A stretch of DNA of 64,000 nucleotides, taken from contig CABUTN010000007.1 in the NCBI GenBank assembly GCA_902494565.1, positions 1-64,000 on the forward strand, in the 5' to 3' direction. This DNA comes from an uncultured Collinsella sp. GTDB lineage: Bacteria > Actinomycetota > Coriobacteriia > Coriobacteriales > Coriobacteriaceae. Made by a program: the position numbers and the translations under genes. This document shows, in pieces, positions 52,899 to 60,784 of this stretch. The notes below the pieces were generated by a model, which saw nothing but the letters and a program-made list of their open reading frames with translations, ran no database searches and was not told the DNA's origin. How positions within the stretch are numbered: the stretch's first letter is position 1; every line of letters starts with the position of its first letter.

Positions 52899-53603
52899 TT
52901 ACAAATAGAACTTCAGTCGCTCGGTGCAGTACACCTGACGGGAGATGAAGAGCGGCTCGCCGCTTGGAGCATAACGTCTATCGACAAACAGAAGCAGCGA
53001 AGAGTCAAGCTCCACGTTAAGATATGCCGCCTCGAGCTCGCTCGCATAGCAGACCTCGAGCGTACGCGTGTTGGGACCCATCTTGATCCCCTGGCGATCG
53101 AGTACCGCCATCAGCGAATCATCGAGGGATTCATGCTCCAAAAAAGAAAGCGCAGCGGAATAGCTATTGGTTTCCAGCATCGTGGGCTTGCCATCCACAA
53201 GGCGCAGACGACGACTACGCAATACCTTTTGGGTATCGTCTACGCCCAGGAACTTCGCGTCTCGCAGGCTTGGGAAGTCCCAGCCCATTGCGAGAACCCT
53301 GGTAGACGCCTGTTTGCCCGCAAGCTGGCACGAATGGGTAAAGCTCTCACGGTCGTCCGCGGCATACATCTGCGTGTCCGACGAAACGAACGTGCCCTTG
53401 CCGCGGGCCCTCTCAACAAGCCCAGCATCTTCCATTTCTTTAATTGCAGAGCGAACCGTTATTCGGCTCACGCCAAATTGCTCGATAAGCTCCGCCTCGG
53501 TCGGAAGCTTATCTCCCGGGCGGTACGTGCCGTTGGCAATCGAATCAGAAAGCGCACGGACAATCTGTTTGTATAGGGGGATAACGCTATTTGCTTCAAC
53601 CAT
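52899..53603 (-). CDS. GntR/HutC-type transcriptional regulator of the PTS operon
   Basis: 234 aa. The N-terminal winged helix reads PLYKQIVRALSDSIANGTYRPGDKLPTEAELIEQFGVSRITVRSAIKEMEDAGLV; GKGTFV closes the DNA-binding part. The C-terminal UTRA domain binds a small effector, likely the phosphorylated sugar conjugate, by analogy. The start ATG at 53603 has AAAGG at about 9 nt; an ATG three codons earlier is too close. Read in the same direction as, and just upstream of, the PTS genes. Confidence 0.9.
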   Translation of the reverse strand: MVEANSVIPLYKQIVRALSDSIANGTYRPGDKLPTEAELIEQFGVSRITVRSAIKEMEDAGLVERARGKGTFVSSDTQMYAADDRESFTHSCQLAGKQASTRVLAMGWDFPSLRDAKFLGVDDTQKVLRSRRLRLVDGKPTMLETNSYSAALSFLEHESLDDSLMAVLDRQGIKMGPNTRTLEVCYASELEAAYLNVELDSSLLLFVDRRYAPSGEPLFISRQVYCTERLKFYL

Positions 53604-53647
53604 ATCAACCATACCTTTGCAAGGAATCAGCAGTTTATAGATAAATG

Positions 53648-53661
53648 ACTTATATTGTATT
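53648..53661. promoter_or_regulatory. Second copy of the TATATTGT motif upstream of gntR
   Basis: ACTTATATTGTATT matches ACTATATTGTCAT at the IIA promoter, with one inserted T. It lies 45 nt upstream of the GntR start and may allow autoregulation. Confidence 0.4.
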
Positions 53662-53818
53662 AGAACTTTTAGCACTCCACGCCATTTCCTATAATGTTTC
53701 AGCGAACGGGGGGGGTTATTTTGCGTAAGCGGGGTAGAGTCCATCTATTTCCGCATACAACTTCAATCTGATGGCGGTACATGCATCCGATAAGCCGATT
53801 GATTTTTATCTTCTGTCT

Positions 53819-53870
53819 GTCTCTCAGTCATCCCTCGTCGTAGAGATAAATGTGAGGTGAGAGTTACGTG
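53819..53870. repeat. TATCTCTC-related palindrome, diverged third copy
   Basis: CTCTCAGTCATCCCTCGTCG followed by TAGAGATAAATGTGAGGTGAGAGTTACG preserves the word order of the two blocks near 48.5 kb but is shorter and diverged. It lies about 135 nt upstream of the M16C protease gene. The rest of the 53604-54002 gap holds the gntR promoter and no gene. Confidence 0.5.
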
Positions 53871-54002
53871 GTTGACGCACGGGGCCTTTGTCCAATCTGC
53901 TGGCATCGTCTTCAGTTCGCCGCAGAGCCGCAGCCCCATATGGGTATACTCTCGAGGATTCGACTCGATTCGCCCCCGCTGGGGCGTCAAAGGAGACTGC
54001 AT

Positions 54003-57000
54003 ATGCCCACCACCTCAACCGACCCGCGCGCCGCTGCCGCCGCGCTGCTGGTGCCCGGCACCACCTGCCACGGCTTTGCCGTCGAGCGCTGCGAGACCGT
54101 GCCCGAGCTCGACTCGGACGCCTACGTGCTGCGCCACACCGCCTCGGGCGCTCGCCTGCTGTACCTGGCGTGCGACGACGAAAACAAGGCTTTTGCCATT
54201 GGCTTTAAGACGCCGCCGGCCGATTCCACCGGTGTGTTCCATATTCTTGAGCACTCGGTGCTGTGTGGGTCGGCCAAGTTCCCCGTCAAGGAGCCGTTTG
54301 TCGACCTGATCAAGAGCTCCATGCAGACGTTCCTCAACGCCATGACCTACCCCGACAAGACCATCTACCCCGTTGCCACCACCAACGAGCAGGATTTGTA
54401 CAACCTGATGGACGTGTACCTGGACGCGGTGTTCAACCCGGCCATCTATACCAAACCCACCATTTTTGAGCAGGAGGGCTGGCACTACGAGCTGGACCTG
54501 CCAGAGGGCGCCGAGGGCGAGGGCGGCGCCGCGAGCCTACGCGAGGGCACGCTGCGCTATAACGGCGTGGTGTTCAACGAGATGAAGGGCGCGCTGTCCG
54601 ACCCCATGAGCGTGCTGGACGACGCCGTCAACGCCGCGCTCTATCCCGACACCGCCTATGCGCACGAGAGCGGCGGCGACCCGCGCGCGATTCCCGCGCT
54701 CACCTACGAGCAGTTCCTGGACACGCATGCGCGCCACTACAATCCTTCCAACTCCTACATCACGCTCTATGGCGATCTGGACGTGGACCGCGCCCTGGCC
54801 TTTTTGGACGAGCGCCATCTGTCGCAGCCGAGCGCCGCGAGCCGCCGCATGGACGCAGCCGTTGCCGCCGGCGAGGACCCGTCCACGCTGGCGCCCAATC
54901 CGCTGGGCGTGCAAGCGCCCGTGACCTGCGAGTATAAGCGCGTCGAGATGGCCACCACGCCCGAAAACGCCCTGGTGGGCCTGGGCTTGGTGCTGGGCAG
55001 TGCGCTCGACCGCAAGCGCACGATCGCGGCGGACATCCTGTTCGAGGCGCTGCTGGGCTCCAACGAAGCGCCGGTTAAGAAGGCCATTCTGGCCGCCGGC
55101 CTGGGCGGCAACGTGGTGAGCTACACCGCAGCCGAGAGCCTGCAGCCCTACGAGCTCATCATGCTGCAAAACGCGCAGCCCGGCGTGGCGCGCGAGCTGC
55201 GTCGTGTGTTCCAGGGCGCCTGCCGCGACCTGTGCGAGCACGGCGTTCCGCGCGAGCGCCTGGAAGCCATCATCAGCAGCAACGAATACGACCTGCGCCA
55301 GCGCGACTACGGTATCGCCGATGGCGTGGCCATTGCATGCGACGCGCTGAGCACCTGGCTCTACGATGACGACGCCGCGACGTTGGCGCTCAAGTACGGC
55401 CCGGTGTACGAGGAGCTGCGCGGCGAGCTGGACGGCAGCTATTTTGAGGACCTGCTGCGCGAGCTGGTGCTGGAAAACGATCACATGGCGCTGGTCGAGC
55501 TGGTGCCGGTGGACGCCGCCGAGGGTTCGGAGGGTGCCGAGGCCGCCGAGCTAGCAGCCAAGCGCGATGCCATGACCGATGCCGAGCTGGCCGACGTGGT
55601 CGAGCGCACGGCCGCGCTGCGTGCCGCGCAGGAGGCGGAAGACACGCCCGAGGCCAAGGCCACGCTGCCGCGCCTGCGCGTGTCCGACATTGGCGAGGCG
55701 CGCCCCGAGCCGCCGCTGGTCGTGGACACGACCGCGCCCATCCCCTGCCTGCGCCACGGCATCCCCACCAACCGCCTGGCCTACGCCATGCAGTATTTCG
55801 ACCTGAGCTGCGTCACGTTTGAGGACCTGCCCTATGTGACACTGCTCTGCCGCCTGCTTAAGCAGCTACCCACGCGCGAGCACTCGGCCGAGGAACTCGA
55901 CAACTTGCTCGCTGGCAAGCTGGGCTTTTTGAGCTTTACGACCGAGGTCATGACCCAGCCCGAAGTGGACGGCGTGCGCCCCTACCTGCTGGTGAGCGCC
56001 GGCGCCCTGTCCGAGAAGATCGACGCGCTGGCGAGTCTACCGCGCGAGGTATGGTCGAGCACGCTTTTGGCAGACGCCGACGCCGACCGCATGCGCGACG
56101 TGCTCACGCAAATTCGCATTGGGCTTGAGCAGGGCTTTATCAACAACGGCCACTCGGCGGCGCTCGGTCGCGCGATGAGCTACAGCTCGCCTTCGGCCGT
56201 GGTGCGCGAGCAGCTTTCGGGCGTGGACTTCTACCTGTTCCTGCGCGATCTGCTCGAGCACTTTGACGAGCGCGTGGACGGGCTGCGTACCAAGCTTGCT
56301 GAGCTGGCGGAGCGCATCTTTGTGGCCGATGGCTGCCTGGCGAGCTTTACCGGCAGCGATGAGGACTTTAACGCGTACTGGGCCGCCGCGGGCGACTTGG
56401 GGCTGGGAGCTGGCGACGGCGCCGATGCCGGCCGCGACGCGCTCGTGGTGCCGACGCCGTGCGACCGCCACGAGGCTTTTGTCATCCCTAGCGACATCTG
56501 CTTTGCGGCAAGCGCGTGCGACCCGCGTCGCTTGGGCATTGACGTGACGGGCGCCTGGGCGGTTGCCGCCAACGCACTCTCCTACGACTACCTGTGGAAC
56601 GAGATCCGCGTGAAGGGCGGCGCGTACGGCTGCGGATTCCGCGCGGCCGGCGAGCGTCAGGCGGCGTTCTACACCTACCGCGACCCGGCAATCGATCCTT
56701 CGATTGAGCGCGTGAAGCGCGCGGGTGCATGGCTTGGCAGCTTTGAGCCCGACGAGGCCGCCTTTGAGGGCTTTATCGTGAGCTGCGTGAGCGGCATGGA
56801 CGCGCCGGTGAAGCCGTATGCGCTCACCAAGCGCCGCAACACGACCTACCTGGCCGGGCTCGATTCGCATGCGCGCGAGGAGCGTCGCGCCCAGATGCTC
56901 GCCGCCACGCCCGGTGAGCTGCGCTCGCTCGGCGCCGACGTGACGCGCATCGCAGCCGAGTCGCCCACCTGCGTCTTTGGCGGCCGAGACGTCATCGCCA

Positions 57001-57041
57001 AGAGCAACGCCGGCTTCAACGTAGTCGACCTGCTGGGCTAA
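54003..57041 (+). CDS. M16C family metalloprotease (presequence protease-like)
   Basis: 1012 aa, the large single-chain pitrilysin type (Cym1/PreP). The inverted zinc motif HxxEH is H80-I-L-E-H84 in VFHILEHSVLCG, with the downstream Glu in EMKGALSDPMSVLDD. Four repeats of the M16 fold are expected; the C-terminal half shows the RVKGGAYGCGFRAAGERQAAFYTYRDP signature of the inactive domain. It degrades peptides in the cytosol, by family knowledge. The ATG at 54003 is preceded by AGGAG; an earlier start through the leader is rejected. Confidence 0.93.
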   Translation: MPTTSTDPRAAAAALLVPGTTCHGFAVERCETVPELDSDAYVLRHTASGARLLYLACDDENKAFAIGFKTPPADSTGVFHILEHSVLCGSAKFPVKEPFVDLIKSSMQTFLNAMTYPDKTIYPVATTNEQDLYNLMDVYLDAVFNPAIYTKPTIFEQEGWHYELDLPEGAEGEGGAASLREGTLRYNGVVFNEMKGALSDPMSVLDDAVNAALYPDTAYAHESGGDPRAIPALTYEQFLDTHARHYNPSNSYITLYGDLDVDRALAFLDERHLSQPSAASRRMDAAVAAGEDPSTLAPNPLGVQAPVTCEYKRVEMATTPENALVGLGLVLGSALDRKRTIAADILFEALLGSNEAPVKKAILAAGLGGNVVSYTAAESLQPYELIMLQNAQPGVARELRRVFQGACRDLCEHGVPRERLEAIISSNEYDLRQRDYGIADGVAIACDALSTWLYDDDAATLALKYGPVYEELRGELDGSYFEDLLRELVLENDHMALVELVPVDAAEGSEGAEAAELAAKRDAMTDAELADVVERTAALRAAQEAEDTPEAKATLPRLRVSDIGEARPEPPLVVDTTAPIPCLRHGIPTNRLAYAMQYFDLSCVTFEDLPYVTLLCRLLKQLPTREHSAEELDNLLAGKLGFLSFTTEVMTQPEVDGVRPYLLVSAGALSEKIDALASLPREVWSSTLLADADADRMRDVLTQIRIGLEQGFINNGHSAALGRAMSYSSPSAVVREQLSGVDFYLFLRDLLEHFDERVDGLRTKLAELAERIFVADGCLASFTGSDEDFNAYWAAAGDLGLGAGDGADAGRDALVVPTPCDRHEAFVIPSDICFAASACDPRRLGIDVTGAWAVAANALSYDYLWNEIRVKGGAYGCGFRAAGERQAAFYTYRDPAIDPSIERVKRAGAWLGSFEPDEAAFEGFIVSCVSGMDAPVKPYALTKRRNTTYLAGLDSHAREERRAQMLAATPGELRSLGADVTRIAAESPTCVFGGRDVIAKSNAGFNVVDLLG

Positions 57042-57055
57042 GGCACGGCAAGCAA

Positions 57056-57100
57056 AACTACCACGAAGGTCGCAGTTCACAGGCGCCCTTCGTGGTAGTT
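57056..57100 (+). terminator. Hairpin after the M16C gene
   Basis: AACTACCACGAAGG and CCTTCGTGGTAGTT form a perfect 14-bp stem with a loop of 17 nt. A similar stem (ACCACGAGGG/CCCTTCGTGGT) follows hicB. There is no T run, so termination is likely but not certain. Confidence 0.6.
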
Positions 57101-57144
57101 CGAACACTTGTTCTATACGCACACATGTTCTATAGTAGAGGTGC

Positions 57145-57182
57145 TTGCATCAAACTGAAATTGCAACTAGAATATAGTTGCA
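57145..57182 (+). promoter_or_regulatory. hicAB promoter with overlapping operator
   Basis: TTGCAT (57145), 17-nt spacer, TAGAAT (57168). A perfect 8-bp inverted repeat TGCAACTA/TAGTTGCA with a 5-nt spacer (57162-57182) covers the -10. This is the expected design for HicB autorepression. Confidence 0.75.
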
Positions 57183-57196
57183 GAATGTGAGGCGGG

Positions 57197-57460
57197 ATGA
57201 TGCGGACCGATAAACTCATCGCCCAACTGTTTAGCTGCCCTTCGACGTATCGGTATGCGGATTTTATAAAAGTCATGGCTTCGTATGGCTTTGAAATGTA
57301 CAGCAAAGGCAAGACATCCGGATCGCGTGTTCGCTTCTACAGGCCATCAGATGGCAGGATGTTCGTAATGCACGCGCCTCATCCATCTGACGAATTGACA
57401 GCGGGGACCATTCGAAACATCGTTCGCTTTCTGCAAGATGTCGGAGGTAGTCATGAGTAA
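57197..57460 (+). CDS. hicA: HicA-family mRNA interferase toxin
   Basis: 87 aa with the HicA fold: DFIKVMASYGFEMYSKGKTSGSRVRFYRPSDGRMFVMHAPHPSDELTAGTIRNIVRFL. It belongs to the SGSRVRF subgroup, in which the canonical GSH catalytic motif is altered and the downstream MHAPHP carries the His residues. Two ATGs stand in tandem (57197, 57200); the second has better spacing from GAGG. Activity against mRNA is by family knowledge. Its 3' end overlaps hicB by 8 nt. Confidence 0.85.
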   Translation: MMRTDKLIAQLFSCPSTYRYADFIKVMASYGFEMYSKGKTSGSRVRFYRPSDGRMFVMHAPHPSDELTAGTIRNIVRFLQDVGGSHE

Positions 57461-57782
57461 CGTTTTGGCATACAAGGGTTATTTCGCCCCGGTCGAGTTC
57501 GATGCCGAACAGCATGTGCTAACAGGTATGGTCGCCGGCATTAGGGACGCAATCGTATTTGAAGGCTCCACGGCTGAAGAAGTGGAGCAATGCTTCCACG
57601 ACGCCGTCGACGATTACCTTGAGTTTTGTGCCGAAAAGGGCAAGGAACCAGAGCGGGCTTTTAAGGGCTCATTCAATGTGAGAACAGGCTCCGAGCTTCA
57701 CAAGCAGGCAGCACTGGCGGCGGCAAAGAAGGGTGAATCGCTTAACAAATTTGTGGCCGAAGCAATCGCCGCGGCGTTGTAA
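57453..57782 (+). CDS. hicB: HicB-family antitoxin
   Basis: 109 aa. The N-terminal partial RNase H-like domain (YKGYFAPVEFDAEQHVLTGMVAGIRDAIVFEGSTAEEVEQCFHDAVDDYLEFC) neutralises HicA. The C-terminal ribbon-helix-helix (GSFNVRTGSELHKQAALAAAKKGESLNKFVAEAIAAAL) binds the operator. The ATG at 57453 is preceded by GGAGG; an in-frame ATG five codons earlier has no such site. It overlaps hicA, so translation is coupled. Confidence 0.9.
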   Translation: MSNVLAYKGYFAPVEFDAEQHVLTGMVAGIRDAIVFEGSTAEEVEQCFHDAVDDYLEFCAEKGKEPERAFKGSFNVRTGSELHKQAALAAAKKGESLNKFVAEAIAAAL

Positions 57783-57801
57783 TAGAGACGAGTCGCCATC
57801 A

Positions 57802-57842
57802 AAACCACCACGAGGGTGCCTGTGTTCCCTTCGTGGTTGTTT
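57802..57842 (+). terminator. hicAB terminator
   Basis: Arms AACCACCACGAGGG and CCCTTCGTGGTTGTT followed by TTTTGC, 19 nt after hicB. Confidence 0.8.
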
Positions 57843-57863
57843 TTGCTGTTTGCCCAGATAATA

Positions 57864-57896
57864 CCTGCCAGAATAAACCTGTCCCTTTTTGGTAGG
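57864..57896 (+). repeat. 33-nt dispersed repeat, copy C
   Basis: Same core AATAAACCTGTCCC as copies A and B near 3.1 kb, with ends CCTGCCA and TGGTAGG. It lies 20 nt before the 5-formyl-THF cyclo-ligase gene and is more than 54 kb from the other copies. Confidence 0.75.
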
Positions 57897-57915
57897 TCTG
57901 GGAGAGGGAGCCGGG

Positions 57916-58512
57916 ATGGACAAGGCTGAGTTGCGGCGGGCGATGATTGCTCGGCGCGATGCTCTCGATTTGGATGTGCGGGCGGCGAAGTCTGCTGATA
58001 TCTGTGCACGGCTGGTTGAGCTGCTGGGCCGCTTGGATGCCGCGGCGCCGCGCACCGTTGCCGTCTATGCCGCGATGGGTTCCGAGGCAGACCCTGCCGC
58101 GTTTGCCGCTGCGGTCGCCGTGCGCGGCTGGCGCGTGGCCTATCCGTGCATGCTCTCGGCAGCAGACGCCGTGGCTTGTGGCCAGCGCATGTGTATGCGG
58201 GCAGTTGCCGCCGACGATGCGTCCGCGGCTCCGTTTATCGCCCACCCCACGCAGGCCTTTGCGGCCACGGACATCGACAGTAACCGCTTCCCTATCGTGC
58301 CTGCCGAAGCTCTCGACATGATCGTCGTGCCGCTCGTGGCCTTCGACCAAACCGGCGCGCGCCTAGGCTACGGAGGCGGCTGCTATGACCGCTACCTGCC
58401 CATGCTCTCGCCTGCATGTCAAATCATCGGCATCGCCTTTGACGAGCAGCACGTCGACCACATCCCCATCGATGCCCACGACCTGCCGCTACCCCGCATC
58501 ATCAGCGCCTAA
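57916..58512 (+). CDS. 5-formyltetrahydrofolate cyclo-ligase
   Basis: 198 aa. ATP-dependent conversion of 5-formyl-THF to 5,10-methenyl-THF. The start MDKAELRRAMIARRDAL is typical, and the signature is RLGYGGGCYDRYL, with the ATP-binding Gly-rich loop. PLVAFDQTGARLGYGGG and IGIAFDEQHVDHIP are family blocks. The ATG is preceded by GAGGGAG; an earlier frame opening in the dispersed repeat is not a real start. It is a single gene, convergent with metA. Confidence 0.92.
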   Translation: MDKAELRRAMIARRDALDLDVRAAKSADICARLVELLGRLDAAAPRTVAVYAAMGSEADPAAFAAAVAVRGWRVAYPCMLSAADAVACGQRMCMRAVAADDASAAPFIAHPTQAFAATDIDSNRFPIVPAEALDMIVVPLVAFDQTGARLGYGGGCYDRYLPMLSPACQIIGIAFDEQHVDHIPIDAHDLPLPRIISA

Positions 58513-58535
58513 CGGCTGGTGCACCTCCCGGCAGC

Positions 58536-59462
58536 CTAGTGCTCCTCGCCGGCGCGGGCCAGGTCGTAGGGCGTGGTCTGGTAGACGTAGTAGTTGAGCC
58601 AGTTGGTGTAGAACAGCTGAGCCTGGCTGCGCCAGACGTTGCGCGGCTCGGCGGTGGGGTCGTCGTTCGGGAAGTAATGCGCCGGCACCTCCGGGTTGAG
58701 CCCGCGCTTCACATCACGCTCGTACTCTAGGCGCAACGTGTCGGTATCGTACTCGGGGTGGCCAAATACAAAGAAGCGACGGCTATCGGTCGACTTGACG
58801 ATGTACAGGCCCACCTCGTCGGACACGGCCACAACCTCAAGCTGCGGCTCGGCCTCCACGTCCTCGCGGCGCACATCGGTGTTGCGCGAATGCACGGCAT
58901 AGAAACGGTCGTCGAAGCCGCGGACCAGCGGGCTTTGCGGCTTCACCAGATAATGCTCGAACACGCCGCTCGCCTTTGCCGGCAGGTCGTACTTCTGGAT
59001 ACCGTAATGATGGTAGAGCCCCGCCTGCGCGCCCCAACAAATGTGCAGCGTGGAGTGCACGTGCGTGGTGGACCAATCCATGATCTGGCAGAGCTCGGGC
59101 CAGTAGTCGACCTCCTCGAACGGCATCTGCTCCACCGGCGCGCCCGTGATGATCAGGCCGTCGTAGTGGATGTCGCGGATGTCGTCGAACGTGCGATAGA
59201 ACGTCTCCAGGTGGCCGGCGCTCACGTGCGTGGCCTCGTGCGTTTTCGTGCGCAGCAGGTCCACCTCCACCTGCAGCGGCGTGTTGGAGAGCTTGCGCAT
59301 GATCTGCGTCTCGGTAGCGATCTTGGTGGGCATGAGGTTGAGGATGAGCACGCGCAGCGGACGGATGTCCTGGTGCAGCGCGCGGTACTCGGTCATGACA
59401 AAGATGTTCTCGCTCTCGAGCTGCGCGGCGGCAGGGAGGGCGTCGGGGATGCGAATGGGCAT
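58536..59462 (-). CDS. metA: Homoserine O-acyltransferase, acetyl type
   Basis: 308 aa, first step of methionine synthesis from homoserine. The catalytic triad shows as Cys in HICWGAQAG, His in FGHPEYD, with HSRNTD nearby. The acyl-CoA specificity stretch reads GAPVEQMPFEEVDYW; the Glu after GAPV is the residue that marks acetyl-CoA users (Gly in the E. coli succinyl enzyme), so homoserine O-acetyltransferase activity is expected. No SAM riboswitch is apparent upstream. Confidence 0.93.
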   Translation of the reverse strand: MPIRIPDALPAAAQLESENIFVMTEYRALHQDIRPLRVLILNLMPTKIATETQIMRKLSNTPLQVEVDLLRTKTHEATHVSAGHLETFYRTFDDIRDIHYDGLIITGAPVEQMPFEEVDYWPELCQIMDWSTTHVHSTLHICWGAQAGLYHHYGIQKYDLPAKASGVFEHYLVKPQSPLVRGFDDRFYAVHSRNTDVRREDVEAEPQLEVVAVSDEVGLYIVKSTDSRRFFVFGHPEYDTDTLRLEYERDVKRGLNPEVPAHYFPNDDPTAEPRNVWRSQAQLFYTNWLNYYVYQTTPYDLARAGEEH

Positions 59463-59673
59463 GGATGCTCCTTACGAGTCAGTTGCAGCTATGGTACAAC
59501 GAGCGGCCCCGTCCGCGCGAGCACATCGCCCGGCGATGCCGTCAGCGGCCCAAATCACTCCAAAAGTAGAGATTAAGGCATGTCCCAAAAATCTACAGCG
59601 CTTTAGCCTAGCAAAGTGGCAGCAGGACGCTACAATGGTTCGACGCGAATAACTCGGCCGAAAGGATACATAT

Positions 59674-60651
59674 ATGTACCAGACGCGTAAGATCGGTGTG
59701 GTCGGCCAGGGCCACGTAGGAGCACATGTCGCCAACAGCCTGCTCATGCAGGGCATTGCCGACGAGCTGTACCTGTGCGATATCAACGAGGCCAAGGTGA
59801 CGTCCGAGGTCCAGGACCTGCGCGACTCCCTTTCGTTTGTCCCGTACAACACCAAGATCGTCAACTGCTACGACCACTACGAGGAGCTGGCATGCTGCGA
59901 CGTCATCGTCAACGCTGCCGGCAAGGTCGCGCTGGCCGCCGGCAACCGCGACGGTGAGCTGTTCTTTACCACCGACGCCGCCCGCACCTTTGCCAAGCGC
60001 ATCGTCGGCGCCGGCTTCGACGGCATCTTCGTGAGCATCTCCAACCCCTGCGACGTCGTGTGCACCGAGCTCTGGCACCTGACCGGTTACGATCCCAAAA
60101 AGATCATCGGCTCGGGCTGCGGCCTGGACTCCGCCCGCCTGCGCACCGAGATCTCCAAGAAGGTCGGCGTGAGCCCCAAGTCCATCGACGCCTACATGAT
60201 CGGTGAGCACGGCTTTAGCCAGCTGGCTGCCTTTAAGTCCGCGACCATCGCCGGCAAGAGCCTCAACGAGCTCCAGGCCGAGAACCCCGACAAGTACGCC
60301 TTTGACCACATGGAGGTCGAGGAGCTCGCGCGCAAGGGCGGCTATGTGACCTACCAGGGCAAGCAGTGCACCGAGTACGCCGTCGCCAACTCCGCCGCGC
60401 GCGTCTGTGCTGCCGTTCTGCACAACGAGCACGCCGTGCTTTCCGCCTCCACGCTCATGACCGGCCAGTATGGCGAGAAGGGCATCTTCACGTCCCTGCC
60501 GTGTGTGATCGGCGCCGAGGGCGTCGAGGAGGTCTACACGCTCGACCTGTCCGAGCACGAGCTCGAGGGCTTCCACAAGAGCTGCCAGCACATCCGCGAC
60601 AACATCGCCCAGCTCGACTGGTGGGACGCCGAGGCTTACGACGCCAAGTAA
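59674..60651 (+). CDS. L-2-hydroxyacid dehydrogenase (L-lactate / L-2-hydroxyisocaproate type)
   Basis: 325-aa NAD-dependent LDH/MDH-family enzyme. The coenzyme site is IGVVGQGHVGAHVA; catalytic His lies in IGEHGFSQLAAF, and the substrate-binding Arg in GLDSARLRTEI. The FSQ in place of the DSE of true LDHs resembles lactobacillar L-2-hydroxyisocaproate dehydrogenase, so the substrate may be pyruvate or a branched 2-oxo acid. The ATG follows AAAGGA. A strong terminator follows. Confidence 0.88.
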   Translation: MYQTRKIGVVGQGHVGAHVANSLLMQGIADELYLCDINEAKVTSEVQDLRDSLSFVPYNTKIVNCYDHYEELACCDVIVNAAGKVALAAGNRDGELFFTTDAARTFAKRIVGAGFDGIFVSISNPCDVVCTELWHLTGYDPKKIIGSGCGLDSARLRTEISKKVGVSPKSIDAYMIGEHGFSQLAAFKSATIAGKSLNELQAENPDKYAFDHMEVEELARKGGYVTYQGKQCTEYAVANSAARVCAAVLHNEHAVLSASTLMTGQYGEKGIFTSLPCVIGAEGVEEVYTLDLSEHELEGFHKSCQHIRDNIAQLDWWDAEAYDAK

Positions 60652-60692
60652 GCGTCGGTTGCCGCGACACCTCGCTCATACGGACGCCATGC

Positions 60693-60733
60693 AAAGCGGG
60701 CCGTGCCGGAAATCCCCCGGCACGGCCCGCTTT
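60693..60733 (+). terminator. Hydroxyacid dehydrogenase terminator
   Basis: A near-perfect stem AAAGCGGGCCGTGCCGG/CCGGCACGGCCCGCTTT followed by TTG; T-rich on both sides, so it can also stop transcripts of the SIS gene on the minus strand. Confidence 0.9.
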
Positions 60734-60784
60734 TTGACTCACACGGCACGCTTGCGAATCGAAGGTGAATGCTTTTCCCGTTAC

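Noticed and set aside
59463..59673. SAM riboswitch upstream of metA
   Set aside because: No SAM-I core or suitable stem arrangement was visible.
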